Assembly: GCF_013618475.1 (NCBI RefSeq)
Contig: NZ_JABJVN010000003.1
Location: forward strand, 124,001-188,000
Reading direction: 5' to 3'
DNA from: Saccharibacillus deserti
Lineage (GTDB): Bacteria > Bacillota > Bacilli > Paenibacillales > Paenibacillaceae
DNA: 64,000 bases
Part shown: positions 23,798-31,986 of the stretch, piece by piece
Layout: each line of letters starts with the position of its first letter
Numbering within the stretch: the stretch's first letter is position 1
Notes under the pieces: model-generated
Databases searched by the model: none
The model's input: only the letters and a program-made list of their open reading frames with translations
What the model was told of the DNA's origin: nothing
Made by a program: the position numbers and the translations under genes

Positions 23798-23844
23798 GGA
23801 AAAGACAAAGAGCCTGCGTTTGAAGCAGGCTCTTTGTCTTTTCC
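23798..23844. terminator. Strong bidirectional terminator at the end of the kdp operon
   Basis: 20-bp perfect arms (23798-23817 and 23825-23844) with a 7-base loop, A4 on one side and T4 on the other. It ends the minus-strand kdp operon and the plus-strand propeller region. Confidence 0.93.
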
Positions 23845-23882
23845 TATAAAAAAGTTGCGGATATTCCGTATTCCCGCAGTTG

Positions 23883-24485
23883 TCAAAACCACGAGCAGTA
23901 CGAGTCCGCCCGGTCCATCAGGTCGGACGAAGCAGGCCGTCCGATCACGGCGGAAGTGCGCGCCGCCCGGACGAGGGCCTCCGGCGTCAAGCGAACAGCC
24001 GCATGCTGCGACCGTCCGCCGCCCTGGGCGCGGCTGTCCGCAGCCGGACCGCCGGGCGCGTCGGAGCCTTGCGCCGAAGCCCGGGCGGCCAGGCCGCCCA
24101 GCATTCCGGCCGCGCCGAGGCCGAGCAGCAGGCGCGCGCCGGACCGTCGCGCTTCCCGCGCGGCGAGCAGATCGGCCAGTGTGCGCGCAGCCAGCGCGTA
24201 CTGCGCGGGGTGCCGCTCTCGCGCGCCCCAGCGGTCGGCCGCGATCGCGGCCGCCGCTTCTTCCGGCGCCAAGCCGCGCAGGCGCCGCAGACAGGCGCTC
24301 CACCGGACCGGGTCGGCGGGAGCGAAGCCTTCGGATAGCAGGCAGGCGCCGCAGCCGGCGGTTTCTCCGCAGGACAGCTTCAGCAGGCCGTATCGGCGAA
24401 CGATCCTGCGCGGCTCTTTCGCCCCGGCTTCTTCGGCAAGGTCAAACGCAAACAGTTCGATCCCGGACAATCCGCCTTCGTTCAT
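23883..24485 (-). CDS. Unrecognised 200-aa protein, last gene of the kdp operon
   Basis: ATG at 24485 with AAAGGAGG upstream, only 17 bases after the preceding KdpD-like gene, so it is very likely cotranscribed with kdp. I do not recognise a family. Residues 1-60 hold LFAFDLAEEA, RRYGLLKLS and a Cys cluster CGETAGCGAC (Cys39, 45, 48) plus Cys65, loosely like a [2Fe-2S] or metal loop. Residues 70-115 are Ala/Arg-rich and helical. Residues 118-136 (LLLGLGAAGMLGGL) could form a membrane-associated helix, and the end is a Gly/Ala/Ser-rich tail. A role linked to potassium or redox sensing is possible but rests only on position. Confidence 0.6.
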   Translation of the reverse strand: MNEGGLSGIELFAFDLAEEAGAKEPRRIVRRYGLLKLSCGETAGCGACLLSEGFAPADPVRWSACLRRLRGLAPEEAAAAIAADRWGARERHPAQYALAARTLADLLAAREARRSGARLLLGLGAAGMLGGLAARASAQGSDAPGGPAADSRAQGGGRSQHAAVRLTPEALVRAARTSAVIGRPASSDLMDRADSYCSWF

Positions 24486-24502
24486 TCTGGGATGCGCCTC
24501 CT

Positions 24503-26848
24503 TTATTCTTCCCGTTTCACCTGCGCCGCTTGGTCGAACCGCGCCACCACCAGCAGGTCCATATGCCGGGCCGTGCGCAGCAGGCGGCGGGTCAGTGAAC
24601 CGAACAGCAAACGGTAAGCGGCGGGCCGCCGGGTCTGGCCGACGATAAGCTGCGTGCAGCGCCGGGCGTCGGCGCGCATCAGCAGTTCTTCGTGCAGCCG
24701 GCGCGCAGGCACCCGCTGACCGAGATCGAACTGTCCGCCGAGCCGCCGGGTCAGCCGCTGAAGCTGCTCGATCCGCTCCTTTTCCCGGGCTTCGGGGCAG
24801 ACTCCGTCCGGGATGTAGCAGACGTGCCACGAAGCCTTGAGCCGGTAGGCGATCCGGAAACCGCGCCGGATCAGCCGTTCGGCGTTATCGCTCAGCGTGA
24901 TCGCCACGAAGATGACTTCCTCGCGCCGCCAGGGACCGCGCAGCGAAGCGCTGCGTTCCCACGATTCCAGCCGTTCGTCCACATCGTCCGCGATTTCGCG
25001 CAGCGCCAGTTCCCGAAGCGCGATCAGATTGCCCGTTTTGAAAAAGTTCCCCAGCGCCTGGTCCACTTTTTCCCGGGCATAGATTCGTCCTTCCCGCATC
25101 CGCTCCTGCAGCGCTTTGGGCGTAACGTCGATCAATTCGACTTCGTCGGCGAGGCGCAGGATAGAGTCGGGCACCGTTTCCCGCACACGCACGCCGGTCA
25201 GCTGCTCGACGTTGTCGTTCAGGCTTTCCAGATGCTGCACGTTCATGGTGGAGATGACGGAGATGCCGGCGTTCAGAAGGCGGATGACGTCTTCATAGCG
25301 CTTTTTGTTAAGACTGCCGGGAACGTTCGTATGCGCCAGTTCGTCGACGAGCACCACTTCGGGGTTGCGGGCGATAATCGCATCCGCGTCCATTTCTTCG
25401 AGCTGGGCGCCTTTGTAGGAGAAGACGAACCGGGGCACTTGTTCCAACTCGCCGACCTGGGCCTGCGTCTCGCGCCGTCCGTGCGTTTCGAGCAGACCGA
25501 CGACGACATCGATGTTTTTTTTGCGCAAAATATTGCCTTCCCGCAGCATGGTGTACGTCTTGCCTACACCCGGAGCGGCGCCGATGTACACTTTGAACCG
25601 GCCGCGCTTGAGCGCCTCGATCCGCCTTCCGGCCTGTTCTTCGCTGAGACGGCGGTAAGGACCGGCGGGATCGCCGAGCGGTTCTTTGCGTTTGGTCGGC
25701 AGAATCCGCTCGCCGCCGCCGGCGGTCCGATCCGCGACAACGAACACGTCCGCGTTGCACATCCGCTTGACCATTTCCGCCACGATCGAACCTTTCCAAA
25801 ATTCCTGGGCCCGCGTCTGGTTCGAGTGTCCGATCACAATGCGGGAGACGTTCTGTTCCAGCGCAAGACGGACGAGCGTGGGCGGAATCTCGCGGCGCGA
25901 GCCGATCTTGATCTCATGCAGCGTAGCCCCGATCTTCTCGCACAGCTTGCGGATCGATCGGCGGAATTCTTCGCGTTCCGGCCCGAGCCGGTCACCCGCG
26001 TTGACGAACGTGACGACCGACAGCTCGCCGCCGAGCCGCTGCGCGATCTGCTGTCCCCGGCGGATATGGATCGAACCGTTCCAATGGTATTGGGCGGACA
26101 CCAGAATATGTTCCGAAGTGCCCGAGGCGCCGGTATACCCTTGTTCGTCGCGGTATTTGAGCAGGCTTCCGTTGACGCCTTCGGCTACGAGCCGAAGCGT
26201 CAGTTCGCGCAGGACGCCGATATTGCCGCGGCTGAGCCGCGTCTTGTCCGGCATATTCGTGAGCAGTCCGTCTTCGATCCGCGCCAGCAGCGCTTCCGGC
26301 GTGACGTCGATCAACCTCACCTCGTCCGCAAGCTCCAGCGTGTCGGACGGGACCGTTTCCTTGACGTCGATCCCGATCAGTCTGCGAGCCATCTCGGTCA
26401 CGCCCTGCAGTTCGTAGACGTTGACGGTGGCGATTACGCTGATCCCTTGGGCCAACAGGAACCGGATATCGTCCAGCCGCGAACCGTTCGGAGCGCCGGG
26501 GCGGTTGCGGTGCGCGAGTCCGTCGGTCAGCAGTACTTCCGGATTCCGCTTCAAAATGGCGTCCAGATCGAGGTCTTTGCGTTCGGTGCCGTCTTGGGTA
26601 GTCCAATGGATGCTCGGAATACGCTCCAGTCCTTCAAGCTGCTCGATCGTTTCCGGCCGGCGCATGGTCGATACGGCGCACAGGGCGACGTCGACCCCCT
26701 GGGACTTGAGCGTCTGTCCGTCCCGGAGCATATGGTACGTCTTGCCGGAGCCGGACACGGCTCCGATGATAATCTTCAGCCGGCCGTTGTAGAGAGCATG
26801 GATCGACTCCAGAATCTCCTCCGGCGATTTGCGTTTGAAGTCGGGCAT
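24503..26848 (-). CDS. Kinase-less KdpD-like protein with two tandem sensor modules
   Basis: 781 aa, good site GGAAGGAAG before the ATG. It has the order KdpD-sensor, UspA, KdpD-sensor, UspA, and ends without membrane helices, GAF or histidine-kinase domains. Copy A (22-230) has Walker A GAVSGSGKT at 29-37 and DGLAHRN at 109-115. Copy B (417-620) has the canonical GAAPGVGKT at 423-431 and DELAHTN at 502-508. UspA domains lie about 246-372 and 644-770, the region that binds c-di-AMP in Staphylococcus KdpD. Single stand-alone KdpD N-domains beside kdpABC are known (KdpN-type); a fused double copy is unusual. It probably senses K+, ATP or c-di-AMP for the transporter or the kinase. Confidence 0.85.
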   Translation of the reverse strand: MPDFKRKSPEEILESIHALYNGRLKIIIGAVSGSGKTYHMLRDGQTLKSQGVDVALCAVSTMRRPETIEQLEGLERIPSIHWTTQDGTERKDLDLDAILKRNPEVLLTDGLAHRNRPGAPNGSRLDDIRFLLAQGISVIATVNVYELQGVTEMARRLIGIDVKETVPSDTLELADEVRLIDVTPEALLARIEDGLLTNMPDKTRLSRGNIGVLRELTLRLVAEGVNGSLLKYRDEQGYTGASGTSEHILVSAQYHWNGSIHIRRGQQIAQRLGGELSVVTFVNAGDRLGPEREEFRRSIRKLCEKIGATLHEIKIGSRREIPPTLVRLALEQNVSRIVIGHSNQTRAQEFWKGSIVAEMVKRMCNADVFVVADRTAGGGERILPTKRKEPLGDPAGPYRRLSEEQAGRRIEALKRGRFKVYIGAAPGVGKTYTMLREGNILRKKNIDVVVGLLETHGRRETQAQVGELEQVPRFVFSYKGAQLEEMDADAIIARNPEVVLVDELAHTNVPGSLNKKRYEDVIRLLNAGISVISTMNVQHLESLNDNVEQLTGVRVRETVPDSILRLADEVELIDVTPKALQERMREGRIYAREKVDQALGNFFKTGNLIALRELALREIADDVDERLESWERSASLRGPWRREEVIFVAITLSDNAERLIRRGFRIAYRLKASWHVCYIPDGVCPEAREKERIEQLQRLTRRLGGQFDLGQRVPARRLHEELLMRADARRCTQLIVGQTRRPAAYRLLFGSLTRRLLRTARHMDLLVVARFDQAAQVKREE

Positions 26849-26908
26849 AAGGGCTCTTCCTTCCGATTGATCCTTGAAGCTTGCGCCTGTGCGAGTGGGG
26901 TCGAAGGA

Positions 26909-27475
26909 TTAACGGGCCGCCTGAACATCCAGATTCAGCTCCAGTACGTTGACGGCGGGTTCGCCGAACAGGCCCAGCGAACGGCCCTGCGTATGCCGTT
27001 CGATCATCTGCATAAGCTTGTCCGCCGCGATTCCGGTTGCCGCGCTGATGCGCGGAACCTGCGCTTCGGCGGAAGCCGGGCTGATCTGCGGATCGAGGCC
27101 CGAACCGGAATTGGTTACGAGGTCGATCGGCAGTCCGGACACGGGCACGTCGGGATTCTCGCTCTGCCAGGCAGAGACCGATTCCTGCGTGCGCAGCAGC
27201 AGATCCGAATTGGACGGCGCGTAGTTCGGAGAACCGGAACCGTTCGCGTCGTAGTCGATACTCGACACGCGGCCGTGGAAGTAGCCGGGATCGGTGAAGC
27301 TTTGGCCGATCAACCGCGAGCCGACGACCTGTCCTTGGGCATCCTCGATCAGGCTGCCGTTGGCCTTGTCCGGCGCGGCGGCCTGGGCGACGGCCCAGAC
27401 GGCGACGTTATAGACCAGGCAGCACATGATAGCCACGGAAAAAGTAGTGCGCAGCGTCACCCATATGATTCGCAT
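26909..27475 (-). CDS. kdpC: K+-transporting ATPase subunit C
   Basis: 188 aa with one N-terminal membrane helix (TTFSVAIMCCLVYNVAVWAV). The family blocks are present: GSLIEDAQGQVVGSRLIGQSF, YFHGRVSS, GSGLDPQISPASAEAQVPRI and the C-terminal LGEPAVNVLELN-type end (GLFGEPAVNVLELN). KdpC is the periplasmic-side partner that supports ATP and K+ affinity in the KdpFABC pump. GGAGGATACCTTTT precedes the ATG. It lies 121 bases after kdpB and 60 bases before the KdpD-like gene. Confidence 0.95.
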   Translation of the reverse strand: MRIIWVTLRTTFSVAIMCCLVYNVAVWAVAQAAAPDKANGSLIEDAQGQVVGSRLIGQSFTDPGYFHGRVSSIDYDANGSGSPNYAPSNSDLLLRTQESVSAWQSENPDVPVSGLPIDLVTNSGSGLDPQISPASAEAQVPRISAATGIAADKLMQMIERHTQGRSLGLFGEPAVNVLELNLDVQAAR

Positions 27476-27596
27476 AAAAGGTATCCTCCAATTGATGGGG
27501 CGGGCGCCGAAAGTCCGTTAAAGGATAGAAAACGGATGTCGGCCGAACCGCCGTTTTTGATGGTTTCGTCGATTTCGATTACTCGATTTTATTGGT

Positions 27597-29627
27597 TTAG
27601 ATAAATACCTGGACGACCAGGTCGATCAGCTTGATTCCGACAAAAGGTACGAGGACGCCGCCGAAACCGTAGATGAGCAGGTTTTTGCCGAGCAGGCGGC
27701 TTGTGCTCATCGGCTTGTAGGCCACGCCCCGCATCGCCAGCGGGATCAGCATCGGGATGATGACCGCGTTGAAGATCAGCGCCGACAGGATCGCCGACAG
27801 CGGGGAATCGAGCCGCATGATATTGAGGGTCTGCATCTGCGGAACCGCCAGCATGAACATGGCCGGAATGATCGCAAAATATTTGGCGACGTCGTTGGCA
27901 ATACTGAAAGTGGTCAGCGCGCCGCGCGTCATAAGCAGCTGCTTGCCGATCGCGACCACTTCGATGATCTTCGACGGGTCGGAATCCAGATCGACCATAT
28001 TGGCCGCTTCCTTGGCGGCGACGGTCCCGCTGTTCATGGCGATGCCGACATCGGCTTGGGCCAGAGCGGGCGCATCGTTCGTGCCGTCGCCGGTCATGGC
28101 GACGAGCTTGCCTTCGGCCTGCTCGCGGCGGATCACGGCAATCTTGTCTTCCGGCGTGCTCTCGGCAATAAAATCGTCCACGCCCGCTTCGCGGGCAATG
28201 GTGGCGGCGGTCAGCGGATTGTCGCCGGTACACATGATGGTCTTGATGCCCATGCGGCGCATCTGTTCGAACCGATCGCGCATGCCGGGCTTGACCGTGT
28301 CCTTGAGGTAGATCAGACCGTAGATCTTCTCGTCGACGGCGACGGCAAGCGGCGTACCGCCGGCGGTCGCGATCGCGGCGCTGCTTGTTTCAAGGTCGCT
28401 TGGAATCGTGCCGCCCTGCGAGAGTACCCACTGTTTGACGGAGTCGACCGCGCCTTTGCGGACTTTGCGCCCGTCCGCCAAGTCGATGCCGCTCATTCTT
28501 GTCTCGGCTTTGAATTCGATAAACTCGCCGCCTTCGGCCAGCTCTTCGTCGTAGAGGAATCCGTTCTTTTTCATCAGTTCCAGTACCGAGCGGCCTTCCG
28601 GCGTCTCGTCGCGCAGCGAACTGACCGAAGCCCAGTACGCCGTCTCGTCTTCGCGGCTGCCCTGAACGGCGACGAATTCGCTCGCCATCCGGTTGCCGAA
28701 CGTGATCGTGCCCGTTTTGTCGAGAATGATCGTATTGATATCGCCGGACGCTTCGACCGCTTTGCCGGACATGGCGAGCACGTTGAACTGGGTCACCCGG
28801 TCCATGCCCGCGATGCCGATCGCGGACAGCAGTCCGCCGATCGTGGTCGGAATCAGGCAGACGAGCAGGGCGATCAGGATCGGGATTTCCATTTGGATGC
28901 CGAGGAAGTCCGACAGGAACGGCAGCGTGACGACGACGATCAGGAAGATCAGCGTCAGGCTGACGAGTACCGTGTTCAGCGCGATTTCGTTCGGCGTCTT
29001 CTGGCGCTTCGCACCTTCGACGAGCGAGATCATCCGATCGAGGAACGATTCGCCGGGATCGGCGGTGATCCGTACTTTGATCTTGTCGCTGACCACTTTG
29101 GTGCCGCCGGTAACGGAGCTGAAATCGCCGCCCGCCTCCTTGATGACCGGAGCGGATTCGCCGGTGATCGCCGATTCGTCGACGGAAGCGAGGCCTTCCA
29201 CGACTTCGCCGTCGCCCGGAATCATTTCGCCGGTCGAGACGACGACGAAATCGCCTTTGCGCAGCTCGGAAGCCGGTACAACCTTGACCGCACCGCCGCT
29301 GGATACTTTATTGGCCGCGACGTCCTGCTTGGTTTTTTTGAGCGAATCGGCCTGGGCTTTGCCGCGGCCTTCGGCCAGCGCTTCGGCGAAGTTGGCGAAC
29401 AGCAGCGTCAGCAGCAGAATGATCGAAGTGACGATGTTGAACCAGCGCGGAACGGTACCGCCGAACGCGTCCGGCACGAAGCACAGCAGCAGCGTGACCA
29501 GAAATCCGATCTCGACGACGAACATGACCGGGTTGCGCAGCATGATGCGCGGATCTAGCTTGACGAACGACTGCCGCAGGGCGGCGCTTGCGATCTCCCC
29601 GCTCAGCATGGTCTTTTTCTTATCCAT
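27597..29627 (-). CDS. kdpB: K+-transporting P-type ATPase subunit B
   Basis: 676 aa, the normal KdpB length. P-type ATPase motifs are intact: [11 protein letters not shown] with the phosphorylated Asp, TGES in ITGESAPV (actuator domain), [14 protein letters not shown], and [20 protein letters not shown]. Hydrophobic segments lie at about 35-85, 215-275 and 585-676. It hydrolyses ATP to drive K+ uptake through KdpA. It starts 31 bases after kdpA ends, with GGAGACGCTGATTT before the ATG. Confidence 0.97.
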   Translation of the reverse strand: MDKKKTMLSGEIASAALRQSFVKLDPRIMLRNPVMFVVEIGFLVTLLLCFVPDAFGGTVPRWFNIVTSIILLLTLLFANFAEALAEGRGKAQADSLKKTKQDVAANKVSSGGAVKVVPASELRKGDFVVVSTGEMIPGDGEVVEGLASVDESAITGESAPVIKEAGGDFSSVTGGTKVVSDKIKVRITADPGESFLDRMISLVEGAKRQKTPNEIALNTVLVSLTLIFLIVVVTLPFLSDFLGIQMEIPILIALLVCLIPTTIGGLLSAIGIAGMDRVTQFNVLAMSGKAVEASGDINTIILDKTGTITFGNRMASEFVAVQGSREDETAYWASVSSLRDETPEGRSVLELMKKNGFLYDEELAEGGEFIEFKAETRMSGIDLADGRKVRKGAVDSVKQWVLSQGGTIPSDLETSSAAIATAGGTPLAVAVDEKIYGLIYLKDTVKPGMRDRFEQMRRMGIKTIMCTGDNPLTAATIAREAGVDDFIAESTPEDKIAVIRREQAEGKLVAMTGDGTNDAPALAQADVGIAMNSGTVAAKEAANMVDLDSDPSKIIEVVAIGKQLLMTRGALTTFSIANDVAKYFAIIPAMFMLAVPQMQTLNIMRLDSPLSAILSALIFNAVIIPMLIPLAMRGVAYKPMSTSRLLGKNLLIYGFGGVLVPFVGIKLIDLVVQVFI

Positions 29628-29658
29628 AAATCAGCGTCTCCATTTCTAAGTAAGAGGT

Positions 29659-31329
29659 TTACAGCGTCAGCTGTTCGGCGATTGGGCCGAGTACGAGGGC
29701 GGGGAAGAACGTCAGCGCGCCGACGATCAGCACGACGCCGACGAAGACGGCTCCGAACATCGCGGTGTCGGTACGGAACGTGCCGGACGATTCCGGAATC
29801 CGCTTCTTGGCTGCCAGCGAACCGGCGACCGCAAGCAGCGTCACCATCGAGAGATACCGGCCGAGGAACATGACGATACCGGTCGAGATATTCCAGAATG
29901 CGTTTGCGTCGCCCAATCCTTCGAAGCCCGAACCGTTGTTGGCCGCCGCCGAAGTGAACTCGTACAGCGCCTGCGTCAGACCGTGGAATCCGGGATTCGA
30001 GATCGTCTCCGGATGGGTGGCCAGCGCGATGGCCGTCGGCACCAGGATCAGGAACGGCTGGATCAGCAGGGTAACCGCGATCAGCTTCATTTCTTTGCCT
30101 TCGATCTTGCGTCCGAGGAATTCCGGGGTGCGTCCGACCATCAGGCCGGACAGGAACACGGCGATGATCGCGTACATCAGCGCATTGACGAAGCCTACGC
30201 CCATGCCGCCGAATACCGTGTTGAGCATCATGTTGGCCAGCGGAACAAGTCCGCCGATCGGCGTCAGCGTATCGTGCATCGTATTGACGGCTCCGGTCTC
30301 GGCCGCCGTCGTAATGACGGAGTAGAAAGCCGACTGCGCTTCGCCGAGCCGCACTTCCTTGCCTTCCATCGAACCCTGGCTGTGGTCGATGCCCAGCGCG
30401 TTCAGTGCCGGATTGCCCGCGCTTTCGGCCGTGAGCGACACGGTCGTCATCACGAGCAGCAGCATGAACATGGAGAGAAACAGCACGCGGCCCTGTTTGA
30501 CCGAACCGGCCATTTTGCCGTAAGCGAACGGCAGGGCGGAGGTCACGAGCAGCATGAGCAGGATTTGCAGCAGATTGCTGAGTCCGTTCGGATTCTCGAA
30601 CGGATGCGCCGAGTTGACGCCGAGGAAACCGCCGCCGTTATTGCCCAATTCCTTGATCGCAAGGAACGAGGCGACCGGTCCGCGGGCAATCGTCTGCTGC
30701 GCACCTTCGAGTGTCGAGGCCGCTGCGGCCGGTTCGAACGTCTGCGGAACGCCCGTGAAGACGAACAGCAGCGCCGAGACGAAAGCAACCGGCAGCAGCA
30801 CGCGGGTCAGGCCGCGGATCAGATCGGCGAAAAAGTTCCCGGCCGCTCTGCCCGTCAAGCCGCGAATGAAGGCCATGACAAGCGCAAGGCCGGTGGCCGG
30901 CGAGACGAACATGGCGAATACGAGCACGCTGATCTGCGACAGGTAGGAGACGCCGCTCTCGCCGCTGTAATGCTGCAGATCGGTATTGGCCATGAAGCTG
31001 ATCGCGGTGTTGAACGCGAGCGTCGGTTCCATGTTCGCGATGCCGGCCGGATTCAGCGGCAACAGTCCCTGGAAGCGGAGCACCAGGTAGACGAGCAGGA
31101 TCATGACGGCATTGCTTGCGATCAGCGAGACCGCGTACGTTTTCCAACTTTGATTCTCTTCGCGAATGCCGCTCACTTTATAGATGAGCCGCTCGAACGG
31201 TCCGTAGATCCGGTTCAGCCGGTTGGGGCCGTAATCGAATGCCGCGGCCAGGTACAGGCCGACCGGCTTCGCCAGCGCCAAGGCGATCAGCAGCGTGACG
31301 GCGATTGCGAGGATGCTGATAGTAGTCAC
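29659..31329 (-). CDS. kdpA: K+-transporting ATPase subunit A
   Basis: 556 aa from the GTG at 31329, chosen because GGAGGG lies 7 bases upstream and because the earlier in-frame start adds 16 hydrophilic residues. About ten membrane helices. The four K+-selectivity loops are visible: FNTAISFMANTDLQHYSGE, ELGNNGGGFLGVNSAHPFENP, TTAAETGAVNTMHDT and FTSAAANNGSGFEGL. It forms the K+ channel-like entry of the Kdp pump in the membrane. Confidence 0.97.
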   Translation of the reverse strand: MTTISILAIAVTLLIALALAKPVGLYLAAAFDYGPNRLNRIYGPFERLIYKVSGIREENQSWKTYAVSLIASNAVMILLVYLVLRFQGLLPLNPAGIANMEPTLAFNTAISFMANTDLQHYSGESGVSYLSQISVLVFAMFVSPATGLALVMAFIRGLTGRAAGNFFADLIRGLTRVLLPVAFVSALLFVFTGVPQTFEPAAAASTLEGAQQTIARGPVASFLAIKELGNNGGGFLGVNSAHPFENPNGLSNLLQILLMLLVTSALPFAYGKMAGSVKQGRVLFLSMFMLLLVMTTVSLTAESAGNPALNALGIDHSQGSMEGKEVRLGEAQSAFYSVITTAAETGAVNTMHDTLTPIGGLVPLANMMLNTVFGGMGVGFVNALMYAIIAVFLSGLMVGRTPEFLGRKIEGKEMKLIAVTLLIQPFLILVPTAIALATHPETISNPGFHGLTQALYEFTSAAANNGSGFEGLGDANAFWNISTGIVMFLGRYLSMVTLLAVAGSLAAKKRIPESSGTFRTDTAMFGAVFVGVVLIVGALTFFPALVLGPIAEQLTL

Positions 31330-31417
31330 AAAACTTCCCTCCATCTGATGGGTCGGCCGCGTACGGCCGACGAACAATTTCGATTCTTGCGCATGCCGGT
31401 TTGCCGGATGCGGCGGT

Positions 31418-31498
31418 TCAGAACTTTTCCGGGTTAATCAGGGCGTAGCCCAGATACAGGAACAGCAGGGCGACGATGCAGGCGAGCAGTACGATCAT
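31418..31498 (-). CDS. kdpF: K+-transporting ATPase subunit F (26 aa)
   Basis: A 26-residue, almost wholly hydrophobic peptide, MIVLLACIVALLFLYLGYAL then INPEKF. The ending LxxALxxPEKF is the KdpF signature. It stabilises the KdpABC complex as a single membrane helix. GAAGGA lies upstream of the ATG. Its ATG overlaps the TGA of the preceding small ORF (ATGA), so the two are translationally coupled. Confidence 0.92.
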   Translation of the reverse strand: MIVLLACIVALLFLYLGYALINPEKF

Positions 31499-31602
31499 CG
31501 TTCTTCACGTCCTTCCCGGGTGATTCGCCCGGACCAGGCGGAGAGGCCCAGCGCCGCCAGGGTCATTACAGCGACGAGAGCGAGCATCAAGATGTCGGTC
31601 AT
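31495..31602 (-). CDS. Small membrane protein (35 aa) at the head of the kdp operon
   Basis: ATG at 31602 with AAGGAAGG 8 bases upstream; stop overlaps the kdpF start by ATGA. The peptide has one hydrophobic helix (LMLALVAVMTLAALGLSAW) followed by a charged tail (SGRITREGREER). It is not KdpF, which follows. I do not recognise a family; position, coupling and the site argue that it is translated. It may be an extra small Kdp subunit or a regulatory leader peptide. Too short for most gene callers. Confidence 0.7.
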   Translation of the reverse strand: MTDILMLALVAVMTLAALGLSAWSGRITREGREER

Positions 31603-31986
31603 GGATTCAACCTTCCTTTGGGTTCAGGATATCGGGCCGCGGGCGCCGGCTTTCCCGGCCGGGGCGCCCGGTTCGGACTCGCGATTCATGTTCCGTATCG
31701 TAGTCCTGCCGCGTCGCTCTGTAAAACGGATAAAAATCTAAAAAAGATCGTTGAAGGCTTCTGGAGAGGTTTTCGAAGATAAAAAAGGTGATATAATCGG
31801 TTTAACTCCCGTATTCGTCCGTTTATTCGCTTTATTGTCCATTTTTACGCTTTTTTTACACCTTTTCTCCAGATCTTTATGCCTTTTTTACGGGGTAGGG
31901 AACCGCCGATTTGACCACTGCCCTGCCGCATGTCTTATACTTGAAGGAGAAGGAAATGCAGGCCTTGGGCCGACGGGAGAGCAAAT
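31603..31986. other. 384-bp divergent control region of the kdp locus
   Basis: No gene seen. On the kdpF side a GC-rich hairpin (about 31641-31672, with GGGCGC and CGGC arms) lies in the leader of the small ORF; it has no T-run. On the kdpD side TATAAT at 31792-31797 and the TTGACC/TATACT pair at 31911-31941 are promoter candidates. The middle (31725-31880) is AT-rich, suitable for KdpE binding, but I cannot define a box. I do not see the conserved blocks of a ydaO-type c-di-AMP riboswitch. Confidence 0.5.
31911..31941 (+). promoter_or_regulatory. Predicted promoter of kdpDE
   Basis: -35 TTGACC at 31911-31916 and -10 TATACT at 31936-31941 (19-bp spacer; TTATAC with 18 bp is the alternative). 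The start codon follows about 46 bases later. Confidence 0.5.

Noticed and set aside
31603-31986. Possible ydaO-type c-di-AMP riboswitch before kdp
   Set aside because: The characteristic conserved sequence blocks are absent on both strands; only a plain GC-rich hairpin is visible.
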